A stretch of 64,000 bases of DNA from Siphonodentalium dalli (Eukaryota > Mollusca > Scaphopoda > Gadilida > Siphonodentaliidae), in contig CP136063.1 of the NCBI GenBank assembly GCA_032622095.1, forward strand, positions 82,685,980 to 82,749,979, written 5' to 3'. The stretch's first letter is position 1; every line of letters starts with the position of its first letter. Positions 10,174 through 22,223 of the stretch are shown one piece after another. The position numbers were made by a program, and so were the translations under genes. The notes under the pieces were generated by a model. That model had not been told where the DNA came from. It saw only the letters and a list, made by a program, of their open reading frames with translations, and made no database searches.

Positions 10174-12182
10174 ATGGAAGAAAGTCCTCAGGCTACACAA
10201 ATCACCACAGTTCAAGATACACAAGCACCACAACATTCACCAAACAAGAAGTTTCGGGTAATCATCAACTGCCAGAGAGTTGCGATGTGCAGTTTAAAGA
10301 AGATTGATAAATTGAAGAATGGCCCTTCTAAAAGTTTAAAGTCCAATAACAAAAAGCTGCAGGAGGCCATCTCTACTGTCAAGCAGCATGTTCCTGTGGA
10401 GTTTCAGAGCTTCGTCGCTTCTCAAATAACAATGTCCAGAAGAAATGCTATCGACGGTCTGATGACGAGCTTGTAGCAAGAAGACATACTGATTGCTATC
10501 GCAGCTATTTATCATGCCACCAGTGAGCTCGATGGGTTCGGTCACTGTCAACTTGTGTTGGGTTCCATCCTGTCATGGAAAGAGAGAGAGAAGCTGATGT
10601 CTTTAATACCCAAAGATCGAAATTGTTTAATCGCCTTTGATGAGATGTCAATCAAAAAGTCACTCACATTTGACAGCAAAAGCGACTCTCTCATTGGCAT
10701 GGAGAATACCCATATCACGAAAAGCTCAGCTATAGCAAATAAATCATTAGTATTTGTGGTACGGGGATTAACAGTTAAATGGAAACAGCTAGTGGCCATA
10801 TAATGAAGGTATTATTTGCGAATTAGTGCCTCTTATTCAAGCTGGTGGTGGTAATATAAAAGGTGCTGTATGCGATCTTGGCTCATCGAACACATCTTCA
10901 ATGAATATGCTAGGTGTCTGAGTCAAAGCCATACAATACAATTGATGGTAAGGTTTATTGTTTTTTGATGATTCCACACATTTGATAAAGAGTACAAGGA
11001 ACAATTTTAGAAAATACAATTTCTTTTCAAATGGGAAACTTGTTAAATGGAAATATATTGAGGAACTATATGAGGGACAGTAAATTGCAGATACGGATGT
11101 GTCCAATAAATTCATACTGGCATATCAACTTGAACAATTTCTTAAAGATGAGAATCGCATTGGCTACTCAAATTCTCAGTCACTCTGTTGCTGCAGCCAT
11201 CATTATCTATTCGTGTCTGGGTGATTTCCTCCAGAAGCCACAAGCACAGCTGAGTTCATCGTAAGGTTTGATCAACGGTTTGATTGCTTTAATTCAAGAA
11301 CACTGATTGATAAATTAAAGCCTCAGAGAGGTGGAATAACTGAATGATCTTGTCACATAAAATATCTTGAAGAATGTATAGTTACTGTGAAGCATGTAGC
11401 CAGTTGGTATTTCCAAGCTCAAGCTGCATTTCATTGATGGGTGGATTATTTCAATCGCAGCACTCAGTGGACAGTGGCATGATCTATCTGAGAGCCAATT
11501 CATATATTTTCTTCTAACCAGCCGGCTAAATCAGGATTGTGCTGAAAACTTATTTGCTCTAATTCGTCAAGCTGGAGTCTGTCAAATGTATCAGCAAATG
11601 ATAGATCCATTCTAGACCATACTTATGTTGACAAATCCAATTGTGATCTGATTTGTGCTGCCAAAGTCACCTGTAGTTCCCATTGGTCCGACTTTCAATG
11701 TGCATGATATTATATGAAAGGAATAAATTGCACTACATAGCAGGTTACTTGCTGAAGAAATTCAATAATTCACATCAGTCTCTTGAGTGTAAACTTGAGC
11801 AACTTGAGTCACAAATTCATACCCTAGAAGCAGACGACATATTCTGATTTATTGGTAAGCGCAATGTAATTAGGGAGATTTTGGTGGGTTGAAAGTACCA
11901 TCTGTTCAATTCATATTTGTAGACCACTGGAGCTTCAGGAAGTCATTTCCCTGCATAGCCCAGGACCAAGTGGAAATCAAAACAAACTTATGTGGACAAA
12001 TGATGAAACTTGAATGCAGCCTTCCAACATATCAATCTGCAGTGATATATATTATCAATCTGTTCTCAACTCTCATAATCCATGGCAATATAAAATTAAA
12101 AAAGAATGAAATACAGAAATCATCAGATAAGGTCAAACCCGCCAAACAAAATAGAAAATTACTTAAAGTCATGTGTCTTTAG
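10174..12182 (+). pseudogene. P-element/THAP9-like transposase, decayed
   Basis: Several frames carry, in the correct order, the landmarks of P-element-type (THAP9 family) transposases. These are LIAFDEMSIK followed by FVVRGLTVKWKQ (10640-10790), VCDLGSSN (about 10870), HLIKSTRNN (about 10980), QFLKMRIALATQILSHSVAA (about 11135-11200), a RLNQDCAENLFALIR segment (about 11527-11570) and LHYIAGYLLKKF (about 11730). The frame shifts at about 10800, 11025 and 11240, and in-frame stops follow 10476, at about 11084 and in the 11340-11500 stretch. The coding capacity is lost. The N-terminal THAP zinc finger is not visible upstream of 10174, so the element is 5' truncated or that exon lies elsewhere. 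Terminal inverted repeats were not found. Confidence 0.75.
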
Positions 12183-12456
12183 CATAAAGATAACATTTCA
12201 TCCTTCAATAACGGAAATATGTCCAAATTATTATATATCCACTACTTTAACGATTGTTTCTTTTTTCCCTAAACTTTTATATTGCAGAATTATAGGCTGT
12301 GAAATAACAATTTTGAGTAAATTACACCCCACATGAGGAATGTGCCAGAAAATTATTTCTGCTCAAACTTTCGTATAAACACCTGATCCAGAGTGTGGGT
12401 AATAAGATATTATTATTCGAAGAGCACTATAATGATTAAAGATGGATTATCTCTTC
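12183..12456. other. Intergenic, no supported gene
   Basis: Short AT-rich stretch after the decayed transposase; nothing recognised. Confidence 0.3.
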
Positions 12457-12891
12457 CTTGTTACGTGAGCCGGGACAACCCGGTTTGCCGGGTGACCCGG
12501 TTTAATGTGATTGTTCACTGAACATATGGTGTGCTGTTACATGAGCGGGTCAACTCGGCAAACATAGTTGTCCCGCCCTGCCTTGTTGTGACAACTCGGT
12601 TATCCGGCTCACGTAACAGCGAGTCATCCCGACTAGTCGGGATGAAAGTCTGGAACGTAACACGATTCGTTGTCACTTGACATGACGTTAGCCAATAGAA
12701 TGTTCGCGTCATGTGAGTGATAACCCAAGCCACTCAGTTATGGGCGTGCCAACAGGGATTGCCGTCGTGGAGCGTGCTTGGCAGCTAGATGGATAGCTTG
12801 TTGCGTGGACGTCAAACAAAGTTGTCCGGTTAACCGAGTTGTCTCGGCTCACATAACAGCGTGATCGAGTTGTCCCGGCTCATGTAACAAG
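12457..12891. mobile_element. MITE with GC-rich terminal inverted repeats
   Basis: The left end reads CTTGTTACGTGAGCCGGGAC; the right end (12870-12891) is the reverse complement with one or two mismatches (GTCCCGGCTCATGTAACAAG). Copies of the same motif recur internally at about 12535, 12600 and 12840, in both orientations. The GC-rich ends contrast with AT-rich surroundings. No coding frame is supported. Confidence 0.6.
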
Positions 12892-13495
12892 CCCCTAAAT
12901 ACGTTTTATATAGTATCCGGGGTATCAAATTGATAAATTTGAGTTGAAGACACCTGTTTTCATTGCCTCAGATAGAGATAGTTCCCCCGCTTGCTATGCT
13001 CCACAAGTCGTAAATGTCACAATTTGATAATAAGTATTAATTGATAGAAGTGTTTCCAGACAAGTGTCTTCATTCATTTTTATTATTTTATATCCCGGAA
13101 ACTATATAAAACTTGTTATAGGAAGAGGTAGACCATCTTTAAATTTCCCGAAATGAAAAGGTCATTTAAATTTTTTTTTAAGTTGATAGATGTTTATTTG
13201 ATTTGATGGAAGTTTTTTTTCGGGGGGGGGGAACAAAATCTCTAAAAATGCTGATTTGCTATGATGTCGGTGGGTCCTGCTGAACTATGATGCTGGTAGG
13301 GCAAGCTGATGCTGATGAAAAAGTGTTTTGAAAGACTACACAATATAATATTGAGCAAAGTCAGTATGTGGATAAAAAACATTAAATCATTCATGTTTAA
13401 AATATGTTAATAAGGGCTCCGAGTTTATTGATTGTTGGGAACCGACCGAAGTAAAGATGGATATTCACGTTGTTTTGCTAACACTAATGCAGCCG
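12892..13495. other. Intergenic, no supported gene
   Basis: AT-rich, with a homopolymer-rich stretch (T run, then about ten G) near 13205-13230. No gene seen. Confidence 0.35.
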
Positions 13496-13882
13496 TTAAC
13501 CCTTTACCCAACAGAAGGGCCCTGTGCCAATGCATTCTCTTATATATGCGAGTCGACCATAGGTCGCCTCGCATATATAAGAGAATGCATTGGCTTAACA
13601 CATTAAAAATTATAAAATTGTTAAAGAATGTAAGAAAAAATGGTAAAAAGTTTTTTTTAGGCCAATGCATTCTCTTATATATGCGAGGCGACCTATGGTC
13701 GACTCGCATATATAAGAGAATGCATTGGCACAGGGCATAACTGTAACCATCACAATGTGGTCAATGAGCCGGTTCCAATGATATCCATATTTGTATGGTT
13801 TTATTGAGACCGACCCAAGATAATTTAGGCTGTTGAAGCTTTATTTGGCCGGTTTTGGCCGGTTTGTTGGGTAAAGGGTTAA
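13496..13882. mobile_element. piggyBac-like MITE with paired hairpins, copy 1
   Basis: TTAA at 13496 and 13879 flanks terminal inverted repeats CCCTTTACCCAACA / TGTTGGGTAAAGGG. TTAA target duplication and CCC-initial ends are the hallmark of piggyBac-type transposition. The interior carries the hairpin-pair module at 13520-13735 (borders CCCTGTGCC/GGCACAGGG), then a right arm of about 145 bp containing GAGACCGACCCAAGATAAT. The second copy at 53306 has the same parts in the opposite orientation. No transposase is encoded. Confidence 0.8.
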
Positions 13883-14515
13883 TAATATTATTTAAAAAAG
13901 CACCGAGAAATTGACAGCTTTAAAATAGAATATCGGTACTTGTTCTTGTCCGCATTCCGTGGGTTGAAGTAATATCCTGATGCCTGAATATAATTTCTAG
14001 ATTATTCTGTTCACTATATACAGACATATTGGAAGTGTCAAACTGAGCTAATTTATGAGTTGGCATTGTTCAGAAAGGTGCACAGTATCCTCGTATAATA
14101 GTCATATTTCATATTACAAATTTGGCTTCTATGGATTAAAAAAATGACAATCTATTGATTTGATTCATTTGAATCATAATAATCTCAAGTTGAACGTTAG
14201 TGTCATTGAAACTCATTTCCCCACCCATCCATTCATACGTTCTCCAGTCCATTAACAGATCCTAGTATTCCTTTAACTATATAATTTTCTACATCTATAA
14301 TATTTTGGTTTGCAATTGAGAGGTCCCACAAAAAGTGTTTTCCAAATCCTATTTGTCTTATTTATTGTTTCCTGTGTGTGAAAACCATACATGTATATCT
14401 GGAATTGACTAACCCAAACCAAAAACGTGTTATACATGCAGGTACATGTATAGGAAGCAGACAAGAGAAGCCTCACTTCTGCTCCATTATATCGATGATT
14501 CCAACTAGTTATGTG
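13883..14515. other. Intergenic, no supported gene
   Basis: AT-rich DNA with no recognisable domain or repeat apart from low-complexity runs. Confidence 0.35.
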
Positions 14516-14712
14516 TTTAAAATCACAGTGCGAGTTGGCAAGATATCCGCCTTTCACAAGTCTTAGAAAATGCGAAACTGTTACAATTTAGTTGGAATCA
14601 CAGAGTTTTCTCAAGTGCACTGATTTTTTCGCTGATAGTACCTGGTTAGTGAACAGGATATCTACATATCCTGAGCCATCTATACATATTCGACACCTAA
14701 TCATATGTGAGA
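14516..14712 (-). repeat. Dispersed repeat 'R2', antisense copy
   Basis: Its reverse complement aligns over about 200 bp with 43866-44090, sharing GATATCC.GTTCAC..., CAGGTACTA and GCCAACTCGCACTGTG. The identity is moderate by eye. The class is unknown. Confidence 0.55.
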
Positions 14713-15904
14713 AGGACCTCCGCACTGGGAAAACAACCAACTGTTAGCATGACAGGTTCTACGAAACATTCCAAATATCTGTCAAATTCTTTTTATTGTA
14801 CACGTTTTTAAATAAGCAATAAACATGCTAAATTATTCATATATATTTGTTTATTGTGTGTTAGGATATTTGTATAAATTCTTTTAGACCTTGATGTTCC
14901 ATTTTGGTACGTTTATGGTAAAAACTATCCAGGAAAGAAAAAGCCCCACCAGTATATTAAAAAATAAAGAAAAAATATCGTATCGGAAAAAGTCCCACCG
15001 GTATAGTTTCATGCCATCAAAATATAATGAGTGATTCACCAATAATGTCCCAATTATCACCACAGTTCCGTGTTTTACTTTTTAAGAATTTCTCTGGATC
15101 TATCTGGCAAAATCTTGAATTTCACATAATTTATTACAAAAACAGAGGATTTTAATACATTTGTGAGGTTGAAAATATTTTATTTGTTGCCCCTTTCGGT
15201 GTCAAGAAATGCTATAATAATTAATAATTTATCACAATACTCCAATCACCAAAATAGCTTATTATCGTGGCTCTATGAGAGGAGGCTTCAATTTATCAAG
15301 TTGAGTTAAGATTTTTAATTGCATAATATAGAATCATACCCCCATATATTACAATGAAGAATAAAGCAGTCACAAATATTCCAGCCCAATGCAAACAAAA
15401 ATGTTGATATGCAGGGAGCAATCAACATGAATTAGGCCACAGTGTTAAGAGATATGGTGATCACCTTTAACTTGGTTATGAATCCATTACCCACAGCCCA
15501 ATTGTCCATTGATCAACAGACATGCAAGAAAATCTTCAAATATAGAAAATTATTTATGGGTAGTTGCCTATCTTAATGAAAATAAACATTAAATTTCACA
15601 AATAAAAAATAATTAAGTGTTCGCTCATGATCTTGAAATATGATACCATGGATATATGAACTGCATTTTTGAAGAAAAAAAAATATTTTACAGAAGTTCT
15701 TGGTACCTGAAAACAGTGAATTTGTTAATATTATTCATGCGATAAAAGTAAAGTAAATTAGGTTATAATATCAAATTGGTAAATTCTTAAATATTGTGTC
15801 ACAATAATAGCTTGTCCCAAATTACACAAAGAAATTCCTAACAGATATTGAGAAATCACATTTTGAAATTATAGGAATTTTTGGCAAAACGTGCGTCTCG
15901 CCCT
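14713..15904. other. Intergenic, no supported gene
   Basis: About 1.2 kb of AT-rich sequence. A short near-repeat (AAAAGCCCCACCAGTATA at 14940 and AAAAGTCCCACCGGTATA at about 14988) is the only structure I noticed. Confidence 0.35.
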
Positions 15905-16008
15905 TATCACTACAGTGGAGTTATCTGGTCGTCGCATCACGATCCAGCTATCTGATCTATTCCACTGGATGATATAGTATACGGTCAGATTAATTCACTG
16001 TAGTGATA
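15905..16008. mobile_element. Small MITE-like inverted repeat
   Basis: A 13-bp perfect inverted repeat, TATCACTACAGTG at 15905-15917 and CACTGTAGTGATA at 15996-16008, encloses about 78 bp of non-coding sequence. Target duplications are not obvious. Confidence 0.45.
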
Positions 16009-16062
16009 CAATAGTCAAACTGTGTTGTGATTAAACACTGCCCGGACCAGCACGGATCACAA

Positions 16063-18186
16063 CAGGGGCCTATACTATAGAATACAATTTTTGTAATATC
16101 AGCGTTAATTTGTGATTTACTAATTTTGTAATACATATTTTGTGTTCTATAGTAAACGACTGTATTTCTATCAGTGTATTTCTTTCATTGTAGATTGAAA
16201 CTAAACATATGCCCAAAACTCTTTATTTGCCAAATATATTGACATGTAATGACTTATATGATCTTTTTTGGCGAACCATCTATATAGCGGGATTCACTTG
16301 ACCGGAAAATCTTTGCATTTGGTGGAGAAAAAGGGGCCTGAAAGTTTCATCTTTGCACGTTTCCATAGTACTCGAACGCTACAGCTTTTAATATGTAAAA
16401 AATTGCAATACGGATCGATAAAGTACTGACTAAGCGGGTTCTATAGTACATAAATAATACAATTTTTGTAAAAAATCATTATCAGATTACAACTGCATAG
16501 GCTACATTATTGATTTTTCACGTCGTGTTCACGATGATTTTCCGTGCGGATAATGGTGAGTGCGATTAGCTGGGTACATGTTCTTTGTAATGCGGTCACC
16601 GAATCTCAATTGTTAACCCATTGAGATGTCAGCGGCTTATATTTTATATTATGAATGGAATTGAAGAGTTACAGTAAATTGTCCGGCTTGGACTCTTTGT
16701 GTGAAGGTACACGGATACGGCGAATCGACGGGTGGTGTCATTTCGTGTTGAAACAGTCACTGATCATTTCAGGCTAAGTTGCGTTAAGAATCAGTAGACC
16801 CCAAATATTTACCATGACATTATGCAACCTATTTGAACCGCGTGGTATTTGTGTGCTCAAGAAGTTTGCGTTCACCTTGTGGTCTAAACAATTTAATTTG
16901 GCCAATAGTGCCGCACATAATATTCCATGAGTGAATTCATAGAAAAAATCGGGGTCCCCTGATCCTTGAAGGCCCACTTAATTTTCGAATCACCAGATCA
17001 CATTATACACAACATATTCCATACTATTTGAAAGAGGTACCAAGGTGTGTCCTGTATTTAATTTTGATCCGGACTGTACTATAAAGTTTATTATACTCAA
17101 TGGAAGGGGAATAACTCTATCTCTTAGTTTGAATTCTGATTAATTCTGGGTTGACAAGGGGGGGTCTTGGAATTAATCTCTATCACGTGGTGGACAGTCC
17201 TATAGGCCACAGCTGCTTCTTATCCTGGTGGAATATTTATTTTTTTGGTTCCTCTTCAAAATGGTATATAATATGGAATTATGTTATCTGGATATTCTTA
17301 AGTGGGCCTTTTACTTACCAATGTAGTAGTGCGTGTTGGTTATAAACCAAATATCGTATGTTTACCTAAATTCAGTCGCTTGGTTGGGTAAAAATTAAGT
17401 ATAGGTATAGTTTAAGTAGATGGTGCTATATATAGGCCTATGTTTTAAAATCGAGGTTGGATTTCATCGGAGACCCTGGACGAGGGAGTGTTGGTCCACA
17501 TTGGAATTTCCAAATGAATACCCATCCTTGACACAGGTCGAAAATACCAAGTCCGAGAACAGCCATCGCACCCCCATCACGGGTTGAATTTTTCCAGCTG
17601 CATGGCACCTCAAACTTGTCAACTATTAAGGTCTAGATGTTCCAACTAATATTTCAGCCGCTGTCCATGCACAAAGCTTGCTAGACAAATCAGGTTCCAC
17701 CCGTGGTAGTATTGCTATATAAAGATGATGTGGCCATTTGAAGGGCAACCGATATGTGTGTTTGCCGACCATTTTCGACAAACCGCTAAGAAACATGTAA
17801 CATAAAACATCTGAAAATGGTAAGTATATATTCCACATGATACCGAAGGAATTACATTTCACCGTGCGCATTTGTGGTCAAAATAACCCAAGTATCGGAA
17901 ATTAATCACACATAATGTACCTTTGTTCGTCAACTAAATCACTCACCAACTGACACAAATGGGCATTGCCATATCATTCGCATATATCATTAAGAGTAAT
18001 TTCCCTTGACAAAATCACAAATGTTTAGATGTGCGTTTAACGAACGGTGGTCGATAGTACTCGATTTGCCGTCTTTTTGTGATTTACAAGAAATTAAATT
18101 ACAGTGGTCTATAGTACTCGACACCTTCTGTACGGCTCAAATAAGCCTGCTATTAAAAAAATTGTATTCTATAGTATAGGCCCCTG
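16063..18186. mobile_element. 2.1-kb element with terminal inverted repeats, no transposase seen
   Basis: The left end contains GGGGCCTATACTATAGAATA followed by CAATTTTT; the right end is the exact reverse complement (about 29 bp), and similarity continues imperfectly for another 20 bp. Motifs of the type TCTATAGTA recur inside near both ends (16150, 16440, 18045, 18110). None of the internal frames has a recognisable domain. A non-autonomous DNA transposon is the best reading. No clear target duplication was found. Confidence 0.55.
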
Positions 18187-18210
18187 CAGTGTCTATGGTG
18201 ATGTTAGTGG

Positions 18211-18268
18211 CCATAGCAGTGCGGGTGTCATCTAAACCCACACACGTACGGGTGGGGTCGTGGCCACA
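18211..18268 (-). repeat. Inverted partial copy of the 18379 tandem repeat
   Basis: Contains the reverse complement of the GTGTGGCC.CGACCCC and CCCGCACTGCTATG segments of the adjoining tandem pair, joined in the same order with a shorter middle. Confidence 0.5.
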
Positions 18269-18378
18269 CATAACTGCCGTCAGTAATCCACAACTTGTCA
18301 GAATTAAAATAGTATGCCCGCAATAAGAAGACTCGCAGCCCGGAACCTGTATCGCTAATAAATCCACTTATATTATGT

Positions 18379-18610
18379 AGTGGAACATTATGTACCAGCA
18401 GTTTGAAGGTTAATAGCGTTACTTCTGTGTGGCCGCGACCCCCGTCTGTGCATGCGTGCGGTTCCATGATACCCCGCACTGCTATGACCACTGTAGTGGA
18501 ACTTCACGTACCAGCATTGTGAAGGTTAATAGCGTCACTTCTGCGTGGCCACGACCCCAGTCTGTGCATGGGTGCGGTTCCGTGATACCCCGCACTGTTA
18601 TGACCACTAA
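18379..18610 (+). repeat. Tandem duplication, about 116-bp unit
   Basis: Two units start TAGTGGAAC at about 18379 and 18495 and share GAAGGTTAATAGCGT and GATACCCCGCACTG, with roughly ten differences. Together with the inverted copy at 18211 this makes a small composite array. Confidence 0.65.
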
Positions 18611-18656
18611 AATCACCCATCGCAAGCCAGGTTCGGGTTGTGTTTAGTCACGATGA

Positions 18657-19026
18657 AGGGGCCATTATCATCATGCGACGTGTGTTGAGTACCGAGCTTA
18701 ATGTTTCTTGCCGATGAGTACCGAGCTTACAGAAATCACATTTTCTGAATGGCAATTAAACTCAATGTAAATATACCTAATGATAGATATTTTATATACC
18801 ATCGAATGGTTTAATTGTAAGGATACGGTGGGTCTTTAGACTTTATGCCACACCAGCTTGCATTTTTATTTTGGACATTGAAATTCTCCAAAAATAAAAG
18901 CAGTTTAGCAGACGGGATTTCGTTCAGCTCGGTACTCAACCGCAGCGATTCATTAAGCGATGTACTCGACCGCACGAAATATTAAGCTGGGTACTCAACC
19001 GCACGCAGCGTGATGATAGTGACCCC
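18657..19026. mobile_element. MITE with AGGGG termini
   Basis: The left terminus AGGGGCCATTATCATCATGC matches the right terminus in reverse complement (AGGGGTCACTATCATCACGC). The similarity continues to GAGTACCGAGCTTA/GAGTACCCAGCTTA, about 44 bp in all. Shorter internal copies of GAGTACCGAGCT occur near 18716 and 18940. TTTAGTCAC lies just outside both ends, five or more bases away. Confidence 0.6.
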
Positions 19027-19093
19027 TACAGCTTTAGTCACACCCGTTAATGAGAGCTGTTATCCCAATGTACACTATTGTTAATTTGTTTCC

Positions 19094-19988
19094 TGAGGTA
19101 GCAATACACGATTTCTGGCCATTTTCACGATTGTGAGGGGGTACTGTCCTACAACCGTCTGTTGTGCCATGGTCATTGATAAACAGCACATGTATGCTTT
19201 GTTACAAGATAGATATGTCAGAGAATTATCTGTCTGTATTTTGACAGGAATTGTCGCACCACAAGTTGAATATCTCCCTTAGACTGACTGCAGAATCTTC
19301 ATTAACCATTTGTTTGGCCGAAATTGGACGTCCCATAGCTAACCACGATAGAGCGAATGTCAGGCTATAATAATCTTATGGCATAACAGAACCTAGATAT
19401 ATGTAAGATATATTAAAAAATAAAGAAACTTTTGAAATTTGGTCTTGGGGGTGCAGATGACTGATTTCAAGGGTATAAATCAGGCTCTTTTCCGGTGGCG
19501 TGCCATACAGAGCTGGCCCACAACATATTACAAAAAAACATACTTCGTATTCAAACATCATCCCATTTTGTATACTATGATACATTTATAAAATAATTAC
19601 ACCATCAAACCATTACACCCCAGAAATAACAGAGGCCAAACTGAGTTATCATCATCATCAATGTTTGGGGAGTAAGTCGCCATGACTTTTACCCCTTTCA
19701 CATAACAACATACATGTATAGAATACCATAAATGAATGAATTAAGTTTAGAGTTATCCATGACGTTTAGTTGTACATATACCGCTCGTTATATGTATAAC
19801 ATTTATTGAATAGCTCCTCGAACTGTTGAATCGATTCAGTGGAAACAATGTAATCTGATAAACTATTCCAGTAAAAAGTCTCTGGGAAAAGAAATATTTT
19901 CGCACATCTTTGACAATTATGTTCTTTTGCAACTTAGGTAGCAATACACGATTTCTGGCCATTTTCACCATTTTGAGGGGTTACTGTA
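19094..19988 (+). repeat. Pair of 54-bp direct repeats flanking 790 bp
   Basis: AGGTAGCAATACACGATTTC followed by TGGCCATTTTCAC begins at about 19095 and again at 19936; the copies run about 54 bp with four differences. The enclosed segment includes a copy (19213-19325) of a repeat also found at about 22634 and 28130, recognisable by AGTTGAATATCTCCCTTAGA. No LTR-type TG...CA ends are seen, so the pair is not called an LTR. Confidence 0.45.
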
Positions 19989-20394
19989 ATATATTTACAT
20001 ACTAAGTGTGATCATCACTAAATCCAGCATTCCGATTGGTCGGCGCCCACGTGGCTAGTTGCAATTATTTCTCGGTGAATGCGCAACAGCTAATAACTGC
20101 AGGCTCATAACAGGATTCATCGGGTTTCAATATAAAGAGAAATTGTTCCTGTTAACTTTTGCCAAGGGTGCTATGGGATATTTTGGGCTGGTTTTGTCAC
20201 GATACTCTTTTCGATTTAAATACATTTATAAAAGTGGCTTTTCGCTAAATGTTTATAAATATAAGGATTAACTGTCATGTAGACTATTTTTATGGAGATG
20301 TAACCGTGACGTAAGTGGTCATAACTTGTATGTAAAACCACTTTTTGTGTGGTAGACATTTCACCATCAGAACTGACCATGTAGCTGTGAAATG

Positions 20395-22060
20395 GCTTAT
20401 CAATTTCAAAAATCCAGAAGGGCCAAGTGGCGCGATGGATTGAGGCACTATCGCAATATGACTACACTATTGAACATCGGCAGTAGGGAAGAATCCATTC
20501 AAATGCCGATGGGATGTCCAGGAGACCTTGTCTAGACCAAAATTGTACCCACTGTTCGAGAGTGGAACAGAGAGATAAGGATGGTACTGATGTATCTCCT
20601 ACAATTGAAATATCTCTCAAAACTGACGACACTGATACAATTCTGACAAATGAGTTATCTGTCAATATGTTGACTATGGTTAACATCATTGAAACCGGAA
20701 TGGCACAAGAGAAGATTAAACACTCTGAAGCATTGGTTTGCGCATATTATTTGTGTTCCAAATCCAATGAGAGTGAAGCTATTTGGAAAAATCAAATAGA
20801 TCAGAATGATACGTTACACAATGATACACCTGACCATGATAATATGCATAATGATATGCATAAGGCACAATACATAGATGTCAACTTAAAACATGTACAT
20901 GAATGGATATCGGGGAATGAGAAACCTCAATGGGAGGAAATTTCTAATTTAGGACCAGCCGTAAAATATTACTGGGCGCGGTTTGAAACAATCATTATTC
21001 AAGATGGAATATTGTACAGAGTATGGGTGTCGAATAATGTCAAGGAAACACTCCACACAATTATTCCCAGATCCATGAAAATGTTTATATTTAATCAACT
21101 TCATGATAATCCGACAGCAGGACATCTTGCGTTCAAAAAGTCGCTTGACAAAATCAGAACCAGATATTTCTGGTATAAACTCAGAAGCGATGTAGAACAC
21201 TATTGTAGAGTTTGTGATGTGTGTCTCCATGAAAAGGGCACATAAAACCCCAAAGGCACCAATGAAAATATTTCTGGTGGGAATGCCATTCGAGAGAATA
21301 GCCCTCGACATTATGGGACCATTGCCAACCAGCAATAAACAAAATAAATATTTATTGGTAATTACTTTTCGAAATATATTGAGATAATACCAATCAGAAA
21401 TCAGGAGGCCATCACCGTGGCCACCAAATTAATTGAGAGATTTATCTCTCATTTTGGGGTACCACGGTTGACACACAGTGACCAAGGGTCATGTTTCGAG
21501 TCGAAACTGTTCAAGGAAGTATGCAAAATACTTGGTATGACAAAGACTAGTACGACACCATACAGACCTCAGTCTGATGGAATGATAGAACGCGCGAACC
21601 AAACCATACAACAAATGATTGTACCATATGTAGCCTCAAACCAGAAAGATTGGGATCAATATGTACCATTAATAATGATGGCATATAATTCCTGGGTTCA
21701 TGAAACTAGATGTTTCACCTTATAAAATGCTTTTTGGGAGAGACATGACATTACCAATTGGGTTCATATTGGGTCGATCTGTTGAAAAAGATTCAGAAAT
21801 TCATTCTGATTATGCTTAAAATTTAGCAAATAAAATAGATGCAATACATGAAATTGCCAGGAAAACATTAGATTTGTCTACTGATGCGATGAAGAAGCAA
21901 CACGATAAAGTTGTAAATACCAATAGTTATGATGTGGGTGAAAATGTGTGGTTGTTTAATCTCAGGCGTAAGAAAGGGTTATGTCCAAAATTTATGAAAC
22001 CTGTTATATAAAATTAGAAGGTCTAAGAATGCTAAACCTAAAGTGGTCCATCACAAGACT
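20395..22060 (+). pseudogene. Ty3/Gypsy retrotransposon pol fragment (RNase H end and integrase)
   Basis: The element is 5' truncated. It opens with the end of the RNase H region (VARWIEAL, about 20430, then a stop at about 20484 and ADGMSRRPCL). Next is the zinc-binding HHCC integrase domain, with the two His in LHDNPTAGH and the Cys pair in CRVCDVC (about 21100-21230). The integrase core keeps its three acidic residues: Asp at 21307 (ALDIMG), Asp at 21480 (HSDQG) and Glu at 21588 (GMIERA). The last two are separated by 35 residues, as expected. Frames change after 21245, near 21365 and after 21725, and the C-terminal GPY/F-type module has lost about 40 bp near 22000 (complete in the copy at 27316). 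Protease, RT and LTRs are absent. It can be read only as a relic. Confidence 0.85.
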
Positions 22061-22223
22061 TAAACGTTACGAAGGAGACATAACAGCAATTCAAATGTAT
22101 TGAAAATAAGTGTCCATTGGTTAATGTCATCATGTCTGTCACAAAAATATCATGTCTATATATAAATACAATATAGAAGAAATAGATCAGCAGTAATCTA
22201 ATGGCTGATTCTTCCATTTCCAG

